DNA of 64,000 nucleotides, from contig JAEXFI010000027.1 of assembly GCA_023400235.1 (NCBI GenBank), positions 80,828 through 144,827 on the forward strand. The letters are read 5' to 3'. The notes beneath the pieces are model-generated. The model was not told the origin of the DNA and did not search any database. It saw only the letters and a list, made by a program, of their open reading frames with translations. Of this stretch, positions 1-9,269 are shown one piece after another (the first letter of the stretch is position 1; each line of letters begins with the position of its first letter). This DNA is from Bacillota bacterium. Lineage in GTDB: Bacteria > Bacillota > Clostridia > Acetivibrionales > DSM-1351. Made by a program: the position numbers and the translations under genes.

Positions 1-2
1 GA

Positions 3-986
3 ATCAGTGTTCCTGTAATCAGGAAGGATGTCTTCGAGCAGCTTCCCAGTTCCAGCACATTTACAGAAAATCCGTCCGTTGATAACTACTATGCTCTCAT
101 GAAAGATATCAAAAATAAAAATTCCTCATATGCACTGACCACAGATGGATCCACAAGCGATATTGATACTATTTTCAACCAGGCATTTGGAATAACCTCC
201 ACAATTGTTAAGGACGCCGGTGGCAAATATGTTTATTCCATAACTACGGAAAACGAAAAGAAAAAGTTGGAGTTTTACAGTAAATTATACAAGGATGGCC
301 TTTTGGATAAGGAATTCCTCACAAAGACCTGGGACACGAAAGAAAAAGCCTTTTACGAAGGGCAATCAGGTATTATCAGCGGAGCTATAGCTAACATAGA
401 TGTTTATAATAATAAAATGACAACGGTAAATGGAGAACAGTCGGAACTTATTGTATTGCCTCCGGCAAAAGGCGTTGCACAAGGCTATGCGCCTGTTAAT
501 GTGACGAAGGAATCAAGAGGCTTCGCAATAGCTTCTACGTCAAAAAACAAAAATGTTGCATTTGCAATATTCGAATACATGGCTTCCCCTGAGGGCAGAA
601 TGCTTGATGAGATTGGTATGGAAGGGGACCAGTATGTTGTCAAGGACGGTAAGATTAATTTTACCGATAAATTTACCGCATGGTATCCGAGAGTTTTTGA
701 TACCATTAAGGGCTTTGCACCGACAACTGAATTAGCAGCTCCTATCAAAGGCCCGGTTGCTCTGAAGGCTCTTGAGGAAAACGAGTTTTATATGAATGAC
801 GTGAATATCAATATTCCTGATCAGTATGCAGCTGAGTGGGATGCTACACAAAATCTTTATAAAGAATATTCTGCGGATATTATTACCGGAAAGAAACCAA
901 TCAGCGCATTTGATGAATTTGTGACAAAATGGAACAAGGCTGGTGGAACGAAAATTACCGAATATGCAAATGAACAAATTAAGTAG
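3..986 (+). CDS. Extracellular sugar-binding protein of an ABC importer (5'-truncated by window edge)
   Basis: The reading frame is open from the first bases of the window, so only the C-terminal ~327 residues are visible; the first ATG at 99 is internal. The protein looks like a family 1 extracellular solute-binding protein of the LipO type, which captures oligosaccharides at the cell surface and hands them to two permeases. Support is the C-lobe pattern: the segment around SRGFAIASTSKNK followed by AFAIFEYMASPEGRML, typical of the hinge and 'cluster 1' region of sugar-binding proteins, and a Tyr/Trp-rich C-terminus. No permease follows it in the window; they may lie upstream. It ends 25 bp before the ADP-ribosylglycohydrolase pair, so it may be cotranscribed with them. 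Family is fairly sure; substrate unknown. Confidence 0.8.
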   Translation: MSVPVIRKDVFEQLPSSSTFTENPSVDNYYALMKDIKNKNSSYALTTDGSTSDIDTIFNQAFGITSTIVKDAGGKYVYSITTENEKKKLEFYSKLYKDGLLDKEFLTKTWDTKEKAFYEGQSGIISGAIANIDVYNNKMTTVNGEQSELIVLPPAKGVAQGYAPVNVTKESRGFAIASTSKNKNVAFAIFEYMASPEGRMLDEIGMEGDQYVVKDGKINFTDKFTAWYPRVFDTIKGFAPTTELAAPIKGPVALKALEENEFYMNDVNINIPDQYAAEWDATQNLYKEYSADIITGKKPISAFDEFVTKWNKAGGTKITEYANEQIK

Positions 987-1011
987 CTAATTTAATCAAA
1001 AAGGGAGATAA

Positions 1012-2175
1012 ATGATGGTAAGTTTCAGGGATAGAGTAAAGGGTGTTGTATTTGGTACTGCTTATGGAGATGCACTTGGTGCACCTGTTGAAAAGTTATC
1101 TTTTAACGAAATAAAAAAATCTTATGGCAGAATAGAATCTACACAGGAAAAATGGCATAAAGCTGATTTGCCTGCAGAACAGCGTCTTAACAGAGTCAGA
1201 GGGTATGGGATTATAACGGATGATACTCTTATGACACAGGCGCTGATGAGAGTCTATTGCGTTGAGAAGCGCCATCTTGATGCTTATGATTTAGCCAACG
1301 AATTTGTTAAGGAAATTGCTTTTAGACCGCAGTATATACCGGAATTCGGTAAAGAGGCCATGATACTTGACCGTTTATTTTATCCTGAAAAACATATTTT
1401 TCTCCGCCATGTTCTGGCAAACTGCGACCCTCGTGAAGGCGGTCAGGGAAATATGGTGAATTGTGGTGCTGTAATGTATATTGCTCCCATAGGAGTGGTA
1501 AATGCATGCAATCCCAAGGGGGCTTATGATGAAGCAATAGCATTTGCCTCGGGTCATCAGATAAGCTATGGATTAGAGGCGGCTGGTGTACTGGCCGCCT
1601 GCATAGCTAAAGCTTTTGAACCTGGGACAGCTGTTGATGATATTGTTGAGACTGCCCTTTTCCATGCAAAGGATGGTACAAGGGAGGCTATAGCAGACAT
1701 CTGCAATGCCGCGCAAAAGCTTAAGCCACATAGGGAAGACAGGGAATATGTCGTGAAGCGGTTCCAGGAAATATTAATTAAATATTCTCCAATGAGTGAC
1801 GATGTTAATCGAAGCATAGACAAGGTAGGAAGGCCGACAAACCATTATACCCCCAGCAGGTTACTAAGTATTGAAGAACTGCCGGTAGCACTGGGATACA
1901 TTGTTCTGCATGACGGAGACTTTGAAGGAGCCATAAAGGATGGAGTCAGCTCGGGACGGGACACTGATTCCATAGGTGTGATAATCGGCTCCATACTCGG
2001 AGCTAAATACGGATGGGGAGCCATACCCTCGGAAGAAATTGAAGTACTTGAAAAGGTTAATAAACTAAAGTTGGAAAATAGTGCGGAGGAATTTTCAGAT
2101 GCTGCATTATATATAATCAAAAACGATTTAGAGCTGGCACGGAATAGAAATCAAATGATAAAAAATCTTGCGTGA
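1012..2175 (+). CDS. ADP-ribosylglycohydrolase family protein (DraG/ARH fold)
   Basis: This 387-residue protein has the two metal-binding signatures of the ARH/DraG family: Thr69-Asp70-Asp71 in an ITDDTLMT segment and Asp317-Thr318-Asp319-Ser320 in GRDTDSIGVIIGSILGAKYG. These residues normally hold a binuclear Mg/Mn centre that hydrolyses ADP-ribosyl or related N- or O-glycosidic bonds. No signal peptide is visible, so it should be cytoplasmic. The start has two adjacent ATGs at 1012 and 1015 behind a GGGAG at 1003-1007; 1015 gives slightly better spacing. Fourteen bases separate it from a second member of the family, so the two are almost certainly one transcription unit, with the sugar-binding protein upstream. 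This context suggests a role in carbohydrate or nucleoside catabolism rather than reversal of nitrogenase modification, but the true substrate cannot be read from sequence. Confidence 0.85.
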   Translation: MMVSFRDRVKGVVFGTAYGDALGAPVEKLSFNEIKKSYGRIESTQEKWHKADLPAEQRLNRVRGYGIITDDTLMTQALMRVYCVEKRHLDAYDLANEFVKEIAFRPQYIPEFGKEAMILDRLFYPEKHIFLRHVLANCDPREGGQGNMVNCGAVMYIAPIGVVNACNPKGAYDEAIAFASGHQISYGLEAAGVLAACIAKAFEPGTAVDDIVETALFHAKDGTREAIADICNAAQKLKPHREDREYVVKRFQEILIKYSPMSDDVNRSIDKVGRPTNHYTPSRLLSIEELPVALGYIVLHDGDFEGAIKDGVSSGRDTDSIGVIIGSILGAKYGWGAIPSEEIEVLEKVNKLKLENSAEEFSDAALYIIKNDLELARNRNQMIKNLA

Positions 2176-2189
2176 GGGAGGCGTACTAA

Positions 2190-4292
2190 ATGATAGATAA
2201 TAATTATCTGGAAAAAGTTTATTCAGGGTTCTTAGGAATGAATATAGGGATAAGATTGGGAGCACCCGTTGAACCAACCATTTGGACTTATAAAAGGATT
2301 AAGGATACATATGGAGATATCACTGGTTATATAAAGGATTATAAAAACTTTGCAGCAGACGACGATGTTAATGGGCCGGTATATTTCTTAAGAGCTCTTT
2401 ATGATGATGCAGGAGACAGGGAACTGGAACCGCAGGATGTTGCCCGCGCATGGTTGAATTACGCACGCGAAGGTGCAGGTATGTTCTGGTGGGGCGGATA
2501 TGGACGCAGTACCGAGCACACTGCCTATATCAATATGAAGATGGGTATTCCGGCACCCCAGTCAGGGAGTATCAGGCAGAACGGCAAGACTATTGCAGAA
2601 CAGATCGGAGGGCAGATATTTATAGATACGTGGGGGCTTGTGTGGCCGGGTGATTTTGCCAAGGCAGCAGAATATGCAGCCGCTGCGGCTAGTGTATCTC
2701 ATGACGGAGAAGGGCTTAATGGGGCGCGATTTATAGCTGCCTGCATATCAAAAGCTTTTGATACGGCTGATATAAATGAGATCATTAAAACGGGGCTGAC
2801 TGTTATTCCGGAGAAATCAACGTATAGGAAAGTTGTAGAGTCTGTTTTGCAGTACCATTTAGAAAACCCTGAAGATTTCCGGAAGTGCAGGGATTATCTG
2901 GAGGAAAACTGGGGTTATGATAAATACCCGGGAGTATGCCATATAATTCCTAATGCAGGAGTTTGCGCACTTGCTCTTATATATGGAAAGGGTGATTTTA
3001 ACCGTACAATTGAAATCGCCACAATGTGCGGCTGGGATACGGATTGTAATGCGGGAAATGTAGGAACCATACTGGGTGTAGCTGTTGGATTATCAGGCAT
3101 TAAGGAGCATTACCGCAAACCGGTGAATGATGGAATTGTGCTTTCCGGTATATCAGGCTACCTCAATATACTAGATATCCCCACATATGCCAAGGAACTG
3201 GCATTGCTAGGGTACAGGCTTGCAGGGGCGGAAGCTCCGAGACAGCTTCTTGAAGCCTTTAAGCCAGGAGAAATCTATTTTGATTTTGAACTTCCCGGGT
3301 CAACACATAATTTCAGAGTTTCAGAACCTTTTTATTGCAGCCTGCGCCACAGCGAAGAAGTGGCATATAAGGGGACGGGATCTCTGGAGGTGGTTTTTGA
3401 CCGCATGGAAAGAGGCAAGGAATGCAGGATATATTATAAGCCCTTTTACAGACGCAGCGATTTTGATGATGAGCGTTATAGTCCCACATTTGCACCAACG
3501 GTATACCCGGGACAAAAGGTAAATATGAAAATATACCTTGATCACTGGAATGGGGCTGCAGTTTATGCTGAACCGTATGCGAGAAATTCCTATAACAAAA
3601 AAGACATTACAAATGGTCTGGTAAAATTGGCAGACAAAAAATGGATTGAGGTTGAATATACCGTACCTGATATGGAGGGGGCCACAGTTGATGAAATAGG
3701 TATTATTTTAACTTCAATGTCACCATCTAATACAAAGGATCTGGGAAGAATATTCATAGACGAATTCAGCATAAATGGAAAAGCACATTACACAGTGGAT
3801 TTTGCAAAGCAAAATCATGAATTTGGCTGCATTACTCCTTTTGCAAATAATCACGGTGCCTGGACCATCGAAAATGGTTATATGAGTGTAATAAGCGCGG
3901 AACCCTGCGAAGCATATACCGGAAACTATTATTCAAGAGATGTTCGGGTAAGTGCGTCAGTCATACCTCAACACGGCGAAAGTCATCTTTTGGCTTTTAG
4001 GGCGCAGGGAGCCATGAGAGGGTATCATGTTGGCTTTGATGGAGAAAACAAGGTTTCCCTCATAATCAATAATTTTGGGATTTCAAGATTAATTACGGTA
4101 CCTTTTTGTTGGGAATATGAACGGGAATATGTGTTTAAAGCCATAGCCCAAGGCAGCAGGTTAAGCTTCAGCATTGACGGCAAAAAATTGCTGGACTGTG
4201 AAGACAGTACATTTGAGTACGGAATGATTGGATTCAGTAAATATGCTATGGGAAGAACACTATTTGGAAAGGTTGAAGTTGAAGAATTATAA
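2190..4292 (+). CDS. ADP-ribosylglycohydrolase family protein with a large C-terminal beta-sandwich extension
   Basis: The protein has 700 residues, about twice the usual family length. Residues 1 to about 350 form an ARH domain: an acidic triad Asp57-Asp58-Asp59 takes the place of the TDD motif of its neighbour, and Asp283-Thr284-Asp285 lies in CGWDTDCNAGNVGTI. Residues about 350-700 are rich in beta-strand patterns and aromatic residues (for example LEVVFDRMERGKECRIYYKP and SRLSFSIDGKKLL), resembling concanavalin-like or jelly-roll carbohydrate-binding modules. No signal peptide is seen. It follows its paralogue after 14 bp, with GGGAGG at 2176-2181 as ribosome-binding site. A fused sugar-binding-like module supports a glycoside or nucleoside substrate rather than a modified protein; this is inference. 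Confidence 0.8.
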   Translation: MIDNNYLEKVYSGFLGMNIGIRLGAPVEPTIWTYKRIKDTYGDITGYIKDYKNFAADDDVNGPVYFLRALYDDAGDRELEPQDVARAWLNYAREGAGMFWWGGYGRSTEHTAYINMKMGIPAPQSGSIRQNGKTIAEQIGGQIFIDTWGLVWPGDFAKAAEYAAAAASVSHDGEGLNGARFIAACISKAFDTADINEIIKTGLTVIPEKSTYRKVVESVLQYHLENPEDFRKCRDYLEENWGYDKYPGVCHIIPNAGVCALALIYGKGDFNRTIEIATMCGWDTDCNAGNVGTILGVAVGLSGIKEHYRKPVNDGIVLSGISGYLNILDIPTYAKELALLGYRLAGAEAPRQLLEAFKPGEIYFDFELPGSTHNFRVSEPFYCSLRHSEEVAYKGTGSLEVVFDRMERGKECRIYYKPFYRRSDFDDERYSPTFAPTVYPGQKVNMKIYLDHWNGAAVYAEPYARNSYNKKDITNGLVKLADKKWIEVEYTVPDMEGATVDEIGIILTSMSPSNTKDLGRIFIDEFSINGKAHYTVDFAKQNHEFGCITPFANNHGAWTIENGYMSVISAEPCEAYTGNYYSRDVRVSASVIPQHGESHLLAFRAQGAMRGYHVGFDGENKVSLIINNFGISRLITVPFCWEYEREYVFKAIAQGSRLSFSIDGKKLLDCEDSTFEYGMIGFSKYAMGRTLFGKVEVEEL

Positions 4293-4305
4293 ATAAAGGT
4301 ATCCG

Positions 4306-4393
4306 CTATTAACAATTTGTAACACGCCTTACACCGGCTATTTTGCCACTTTTCTTTGTTGTGGTCCTTGCCTGGCATGTACGTTGTTAATAG
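4306..4393. other. 88-nt element bounded by a perfect 10-bp inverted repeat, upstream of citrate lyase genes
   Basis: CTATTAACAA at 4306-4315 is the exact reverse complement of TTGTTAATAG at 4384-4393. Between the arms, GTAACACGCC (4319-4328) can pair imperfectly with GGCATGTAC (4375-4383), and CCAC/GTGG and GGC/GCC can form inner hairpins, so the whole element can fold as one long irregular stem. There is no T-run, so it is not a standard terminator. It lies in the 222-bp gap between the second ARH gene and citD. It could be a structured leader controlling the cit operon, a processing site, or a small non-autonomous transposon remnant. It matches no riboswitch class I know. Confidence 0.45.
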
Positions 4394-4514
4394 AGGGTAG
4401 TGCATGATAATATGAATTTGTGCTGTAAAATGCCGAGAATTCCTATTCTTGACTTGTGGCCATGAGACATGAAAGGTAGAATGAGAAATTTGAATTGTTT
4501 TGGAGGCGAAAAGC

Positions 4515-4811
4515 ATGGAAATTGTGAATGTAGGTATTGCCGGTACAGTTGAATCCAGTGATATTATGATAACGATTGAAAGAGCTGTTGAACCAGGTAT
4601 CAGAATCGACCTTAACAGTACTGTTGAGAAGCAATTCGGTCAGCAAATAAGACAGGTCATAAAAGAATGCCTTGAAGAATTGGAGATAGCAAATGCTTAT
4701 GTGGCGGCTGTCGATAAGGGAGCTCTGGATTATGCCATCAGGGCAAGGGTGTTCTCTGCTGCATACCGGGCATGCAAATGCAAGGATTATTACTGGAGGA
4801 CAAGCCCATGA
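4515..4811 (+). CDS. citD: Citrate lyase gamma subunit (acyl carrier protein)
   Basis: This 98-residue protein is the acyl carrier of citrate lyase. Ser14 in the GTVESSD segment matches the serine that carries the 2'-(5''-triphosphoribosyl)-3'-dephospho-CoA prosthetic group in enterobacterial CitD; the segments STVEKQFGQQIR and VDKGALDYAIRAR are also diagnostic. The TTG at 4500 is not used in this call: ATG 4515 is preceded by GGAGG at 4502-4506 with 8-nt spacing and gives the usual CitD N-terminus. The stop codon overlaps the citE start in an ATGA arrangement, so the two are translationally coupled. It is the first gene of the cit operon here, whereas many bacteria begin with citC. Confidence 0.95.
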   Translation: MEIVNVGIAGTVESSDIMITIERAVEPGIRIDLNSTVEKQFGQQIRQVIKECLEELEIANAYVAAVDKGALDYAIRARVFSAAYRACKCKDYYWRTSP

Positions 4812-5686
4812 ATAAATTGAGAAGGACGATGATGTATGTGCCCGGCAATAATCCGGGAATGATCAAAGATGCTCACATATACGGCTCTGATGCCATAATG
4901 CTGGATTTGGAAGATTCTGTGTCTGTTTATGAGAAGGATACTGCAAGATTTTTGGTATTTAATGCTTTAAACACTATTGATTATAGGGAAAAAGAGGTTG
5001 TAGTAAGAATAAATGGATTGGACACGGAATTTGGCTTTGATGACCTTGAGGCTATAGTAAGAGCAAAGCCTGATATTATTCGTCTGCCTAAGACAGAAAC
5101 GGCACAGGATGTAATAAATGCTGAGAGAGAGATAGAACGTATTGAAACAGAAACAGGAATTGAAAAGGGTTCTATTAAGCTGATGGCAGCAATAGAGAGT
5201 GCATTAGGCGTACTGAATTCTCAACAGATAGCAACCTCCAGCAAGCGGTTGGTTGGTATAGCAATTGGTGCGGAGGATTTCGTGACAGACCTGAAAACCA
5301 GCAGATCTATTGAAGGCATAGAGTTATTGACAGCAAGGAGTATGGTGCTTATGGCCGCAAGAGCAGCAGGAATAGATGCTCTTGATACAGTCTTTTCGGA
5401 TGTGAATGACGAGGAGGGGTTTATTAAGGAGGTGCACCTGATAAAGCAAATGGGCTTTGACGGAAAATCAATAATAAATCCCCGCCAGATTCAGCATGTA
5501 CATGATATTTTTACTCCTACTCAAGACGAAATACAAAAGGCATTAAGAATAACAGAGGCCATCCGGCAGGCAGAGAAACTTGGACAGGGGGTAGCAAGCC
5601 TTGACGGGAAAATGATTGACAAGCCTGTTGTTGAACGGGCATGTAGAGTACTTGACTTGGCCAAGGCTGCCAGAGTCCAACTTTAA
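4808..5686 (+). CDS. citE: Citrate lyase beta subunit (citryl-ACP lyase)
   Basis: The 292-residue protein belongs to the HpcH/HpaI aldolase superfamily and cleaves citryl-ACP to oxaloacetate and acetyl-ACP in the cytoplasm. The N-terminal RRTMMYVPGNNP, the acidic IMLDLEDSV segment, MAAIESALGVLNS and IAIGAEDF with Glu/Asp metal ligands are typical CitE features, as is IINPRQIQHVHDIFTPT near the C-terminus. The start is ATG 4808, not the in-frame ATG at 4772: GGAGG at 4795-4799 precedes it and its first bases overlap the citD stop. A lone CitE-like protein can be a malyl- or citramalyl-CoA lyase, but the complete surrounding cit set makes genuine citrate lyase the best reading. Confidence 0.95.
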   Translation: MNKLRRTMMYVPGNNPGMIKDAHIYGSDAIMLDLEDSVSVYEKDTARFLVFNALNTIDYREKEVVVRINGLDTEFGFDDLEAIVRAKPDIIRLPKTETAQDVINAEREIERIETETGIEKGSIKLMAAIESALGVLNSQQIATSSKRLVGIAIGAEDFVTDLKTSRSIEGIELLTARSMVLMAARAAGIDALDTVFSDVNDEEGFIKEVHLIKQMGFDGKSIINPRQIQHVHDIFTPTQDEIQKALRITEAIRQAEKLGQGVASLDGKMIDKPVVERACRVLDLAKAARVQL

Positions 5687-5700
5687 AGGAGTGAGCGGAT

Positions 5701-7236
5701 ATGTGTGATAATAATAATTCCGTGGTATCAGATTTCGTAAAGGATTTGGGCCTGATGAATATGTTTGATGGTGTAAGTCCGAAGGATATTCTGAACTTAA
5801 GGGAACGTCAGCGATACCATAATAAAGTGGTAAAAAGTCTTAAAGAAGCCATACTGCTTTCTGGCTTGAAAAACGGTATGACAATATCATTTCATCACCA
5901 CTTCAGAAATGGCGACTACATAGTAAATATGGTGCTTTCATCTATTGCAGAGCTTGGTATAAGGGATTTGGTCATAGCTGCAAGCTCCTTGACAGACATA
6001 CATGCGCCCATGATAGAACACATAAAAAATGGGGTTGTCAGACGGCTAGAAACAAGCGGTCTCAGAGGAAATCTTGCTGAGGCGGTATCCGAAGGCTTGA
6101 TGGATATCCCTGTTGTATTTAATTCTCATGGGGGGAGAGCCAGAGCCATTTCAAGCGGAGAACTAAAAATTGATGTGGCATTTCTTGGGGTACCCTCATG
6201 TGATGCCTATGGAAATGCCAATGGCTATTTGCGAAATGAAGAATCAATCTCCTGTTGTGGTTCTTTGGGATATGCCAAGCTGGATGCCCAATATGCAGAA
6301 ACAGTAGTTTTAATAACCGACAATCTTGTGCCATTTCCTAATACTCCGTTTGGCATACCTCAATCACAGGTGGATTATGTGGTCAAGGTAGACGCTATAG
6401 GTGATCCAAATGGCATAATGTCAGGAGCTACAAGGTATACAACTAATCCCAGGGAACTTTTGATAGCAAATACTGCCGCAAATGTTATTGAAGCATCCGG
6501 ATATTTTGAAGATGGCTTTTCAATGCAGATGGGCTCTGGAGGGGCTTCTCTTGCTACGGCCAGGTTTCTAAGAGAAAAAATGCTGGCAAAGAACATTAAA
6601 GCTGATTTTGCTTTGGGGGGAATTACTTCTCAAATAGTAAAGCTCCATGAAGAAGGTCTGATAAAAAAAATATTGGACGTGCAGAGTTTTGACTTGGAGG
6701 CGGCTGAATCTTTGAAAAACAATCGTTTCCACCAGCAGATAGATGCCTTTTACTACGCAGGGTTTAATAATCCCGGAAGTGCGGTTAACCAATTGGATAT
6801 AGTCGTACTCAGCGCCCTGGAAATAGATACAAGCTTCAATGTAAATGTATTGACGGGTTCTGACGGAATAATCAGAGGAGCTATAGGCGGGCATTGCGAC
6901 ACCGCGGCTGGAGCCAGCATTTCAATCATAGTGGCACCGCTCATCAGAGGAAGAATGGCTTCTATTGTGGACAGAGTAAATACAATAGTAACACCTGGAA
7001 ATACAGTGGATATATTGGTTACTGATAACGGTATCGCTGTTAATCCTTTACGTCCTGAACTTGAGGAGAGACTTAAAAAGGTAGATTTGCCTGTATACCC
7101 TATTGAACAACTTAAAACGAATGCCGAGAAATTAGTTGGCAAAGCTGAGAAAATCAAGTATCTGGATAAAATCGTAGGAGTGGTTAAATATCGGGATGGC
7201 AGCGTAATCGATATTATACGTCAAGTAAAAAAATAA
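5701..7236 (+). CDS. citF: Citrate lyase alpha subunit (citrate:acetyl-ACP transferase)
   Basis: At 511 residues it has the usual CitF length. This subunit exchanges acetyl for citryl on the acyl carrier protein CitD. Recognisable segments include HHHFRNGDYIVNMV near residue 62, FNSHGGRARAISSGELKIDVAFLG, MQMGSGGASLATARFLRE and the late GAIGGHCDTAAGASISIIVAPL. It begins 14 bp after citE behind AAAGGAG and is clearly in the same operon. Sequence quality looks intact, with no frameshift. The next gene, citG, follows after 60 bp. Confidence 0.96.
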   Translation: MCDNNNSVVSDFVKDLGLMNMFDGVSPKDILNLRERQRYHNKVVKSLKEAILLSGLKNGMTISFHHHFRNGDYIVNMVLSSIAELGIRDLVIAASSLTDIHAPMIEHIKNGVVRRLETSGLRGNLAEAVSEGLMDIPVVFNSHGGRARAISSGELKIDVAFLGVPSCDAYGNANGYLRNEESISCCGSLGYAKLDAQYAETVVLITDNLVPFPNTPFGIPQSQVDYVVKVDAIGDPNGIMSGATRYTTNPRELLIANTAANVIEASGYFEDGFSMQMGSGGASLATARFLREKMLAKNIKADFALGGITSQIVKLHEEGLIKKILDVQSFDLEAAESLKNNRFHQQIDAFYYAGFNNPGSAVNQLDIVVLSALEIDTSFNVNVLTGSDGIIRGAIGGHCDTAAGASISIIVAPLIRGRMASIVDRVNTIVTPGNTVDILVTDNGIAVNPLRPELEERLKKVDLPVYPIEQLKTNAEKLVGKAEKIKYLDKIVGVVKYRDGSVIDIIRQVKK

Positions 7237-7296
7237 CCATAGATGTAGAAGATAAAAGCTGGGAAAGTGGTGCTAAAAAGTTTAAAAGGCGGTTTT

Positions 7297-8169
7297 ATGA
7301 AAACATATAACGAATTCTGTCTTAAGGTTGCTAATTTGGCTATTATGTCATTGCTCTTTGAAGTATCTGCAACTCCGAAACCGGGATTGGTAGATAGAAA
7401 TAATTCTGGGGCGCACAACGACATGAATTTTTATACATTTATGTCAAGCAGTTCTGTTTTATTTGATACCTTTTATCTTTGTGCCCTTGAAGGAGTTAAA
7501 TTTGGAGCATCCGAAAATGAGAAATTACTTAAGAGCATTAGACCTATAGGCATAAGTGGTGAAGAAAGAATGTTAAAAATGACCAATGGTGTTAATACGC
7601 ATAAAGGACTCATTTTCTCCTTAGGAATTATTTCAGCAGCAGCAGGCAGCATATTTGCAGAAGGCGCAGAAGAATATATAAGTGCTGAACAAATATGTGA
7701 AAGGGTAAAAATCATAACTAAAGGTATATGTAAAAATGAACTTGCCGGGTTGGCAAAGAAGGATGGTCTTACGTACGGGGAGAAGTTATATTTTAAATAC
7801 GGTTCAAAAGGGATTCGCGGAGAAGTGGAAACGGGCTTCAAGACTGTATTGGATTACGGATTACCTGTTATAAAAGAATACTTTCCAAATGAAACAAATA
7901 CAGATAAAGTTCTAGTCCAGGTTTTACTGAATTTAGTGGCAAATACTGAAGATAGCAATATATTAGGCCGACACGATTTCAAAACTCTCAAATACTCTCA
8001 GAGATGTGCAAAAAAGGCCCTTGAGCTTGGAGGCGCTTATACCCATAAAGGACTGAAATATCTAAAGGCTCTGGATAAGGATTTTATTAAAAAACATATT
8101 AGTCCAGGAGGTTCTGCGGATTTACTTGCAGTGACAGTAATGCTCTATTTTCTGGAAAAAGGCTGGTGA
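7297..8169 (+). CDS. citG: Triphosphoribosyl-dephospho-CoA synthase
   Basis: CitG makes the prosthetic group precursor 2'-(5''-triphosphoribosyl)-3'-dephospho-CoA from ATP and dephospho-CoA for loading onto CitD. The 290-residue product shows the family landmarks: ATPKPGLVDRNNSGAHNDM near residue 23, the NTHKGLIFSLG segment, and AYTHKGLKYL near the C-terminus. GTG codons at 7267 and 7270 extend the frame by about ten residues and sit behind a GGGA; ATG 7297 was chosen because the family usually starts close to the first helix, although its own Shine-Dalgarno (AAAGG) is weak. It is separated from citC by only 10 bp. In many species citG is last or fused to citX; here it is placed before citC. 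Confidence 0.92.
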   Translation: MKTYNEFCLKVANLAIMSLLFEVSATPKPGLVDRNNSGAHNDMNFYTFMSSSSVLFDTFYLCALEGVKFGASENEKLLKSIRPIGISGEERMLKMTNGVNTHKGLIFSLGIISAAAGSIFAEGAEEYISAEQICERVKIITKGICKNELAGLAKKDGLTYGEKLYFKYGSKGIRGEVETGFKTVLDYGLPVIKEYFPNETNTDKVLVQVLLNLVANTEDSNILGRHDFKTLKYSQRCAKKALELGGAYTHKGLKYLKALDKDFIKKHISPGGSADLLAVTVMLYFLEKGW

Positions 8170-8179
8170 GCGGTACTCT

Positions 8180-9220
8180 ATGATGAAACTTATGAATATC
8201 AGCGAAAAGGTAATTTTCATAAATGATGAAAATGAAATTAATAATATTGTAAGCTTTTTAAATAAAAATGGCCTTGATTTTGACCATGATGCCGAATATA
8301 CAATGGCTTTGTATGATGATTTAAAAATTATAGGTACAGGATCTTTTTCTGGAAATGTATTAAAATGTATTGCCATAGATGAAGAATATAAAGGTCTTGG
8401 GCTGGCAAATAAAATTATAACAAATTTGGTAAATGAACAATATAGGAGGGGAAGAACCCACCTCTTTATTTATACCACCACTAAAAATGAAACCATGTTT
8501 CAAAATATGGGGTTTTTCAAAATCGCAGAAGCTGAATCAAGAGCAATTCTATTGGAGAATAGAAAAAATGGTATAAAAAAGTATTTAAGAGAATTGGAAC
8601 ATTTTAAAATTGACGGTAAGCAAGTCTCATGTATTGTTATGAATTGTAACCCTTTTACGCTTGGACACCGGTATCTTATTGAAAGGGCTTCGTCACTGAG
8701 CGATATACTGCATATTTTCGTAGTATGGGAAAATCGGTCAAGTTTTCCGGCAGAGGATAGATTCAATATGGTAAAGGAAGGTACGAAACATTTAACTAAT
8801 GCATATATCCACAAAGGAAAGGATTATATTATATCAAACGCAACATTTCCTTCCTACTTCATCAAGGATAGCACAAAACATGCAGAAACTCACTGTATGC
8901 TTGATATTGAGATATTTGGAAGATATATTTCACATGCATTGAACATAACAAAAAGGTTTGTGGGAGAAGAACCCTTTTGTCCTGTCACACACATTTATAA
9001 TGAAACTATGAAAAGATTACTGCCTGAGTATGGAATTGAAGTAATTGAAATACCTAGAATTGGTATTGATAAAAATATTATAAGTGCAACTAAAGTCAGG
9101 GAATTTATAAAGAAAGGGGATTTTGACAGCGTAAAAAGGCTTGTTCCAAAATCAACATTTGATTATCTGCTCCTCAAGGAAACACAACCAATAATAGAAA
9201 GAATAAAATCACAACAATAG
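8180..9220 (+). CDS. citC: [Citrate (pro-3S)-lyase] ligase
   Basis: CitC activates citrate lyase by acetylating the thiol of the CitD prosthetic group with ATP and acetate. The 346-residue protein has an N-terminal GNAT-like region (IDEEYKGLGLANKIITNLV and a following ENMGFF-like segment, about residues 70-115) and a C-terminal nucleotidyltransferase domain opening with the VMNCNPFTLGHRYLI motif near residue 157, whose GHR equals the HxGH-type nucleotide site. An ISATKVREFIKKGDF segment near residue 300 corresponds to the ISSTxVR signature of adenylyltransferases. Three potential ATGs lie at the start; ATG 8180 or 8183 fits best. Position fifth in the operon is unusual. Confidence 0.94.
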   Translation: MMKLMNISEKVIFINDENEINNIVSFLNKNGLDFDHDAEYTMALYDDLKIIGTGSFSGNVLKCIAIDEEYKGLGLANKIITNLVNEQYRRGRTHLFIYTTTKNETMFQNMGFFKIAEAESRAILLENRKNGIKKYLRELEHFKIDGKQVSCIVMNCNPFTLGHRYLIERASSLSDILHIFVVWENRSSFPAEDRFNMVKEGTKHLTNAYIHKGKDYIISNATFPSYFIKDSTKHAETHCMLDIEIFGRYISHALNITKRFVGEEPFCPVTHIYNETMKRLLPEYGIEVIEIPRIGIDKNIISATKVREFIKKGDFDSVKRLVPKSTFDYLLLKETQPIIERIKSQQ

Positions 9221-9269
9221 CGGCAGGAATTCGCCTGCACGAATAGTATTAAAATATGAGGAGATGAAC

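Noticed and set aside
4449..4482. TTGACT ... TAGAAT as the citD promoter
   Set aside because: The spacing is 22 nt, too long for a normal sigma-A promoter.
4025..4516. 163-residue minus-strand frame over the end of the second ARH gene
   Set aside because: It is antisense to coding DNA and covers the inverted-repeat element; composition and lack of a ribosome-binding site argue against it.
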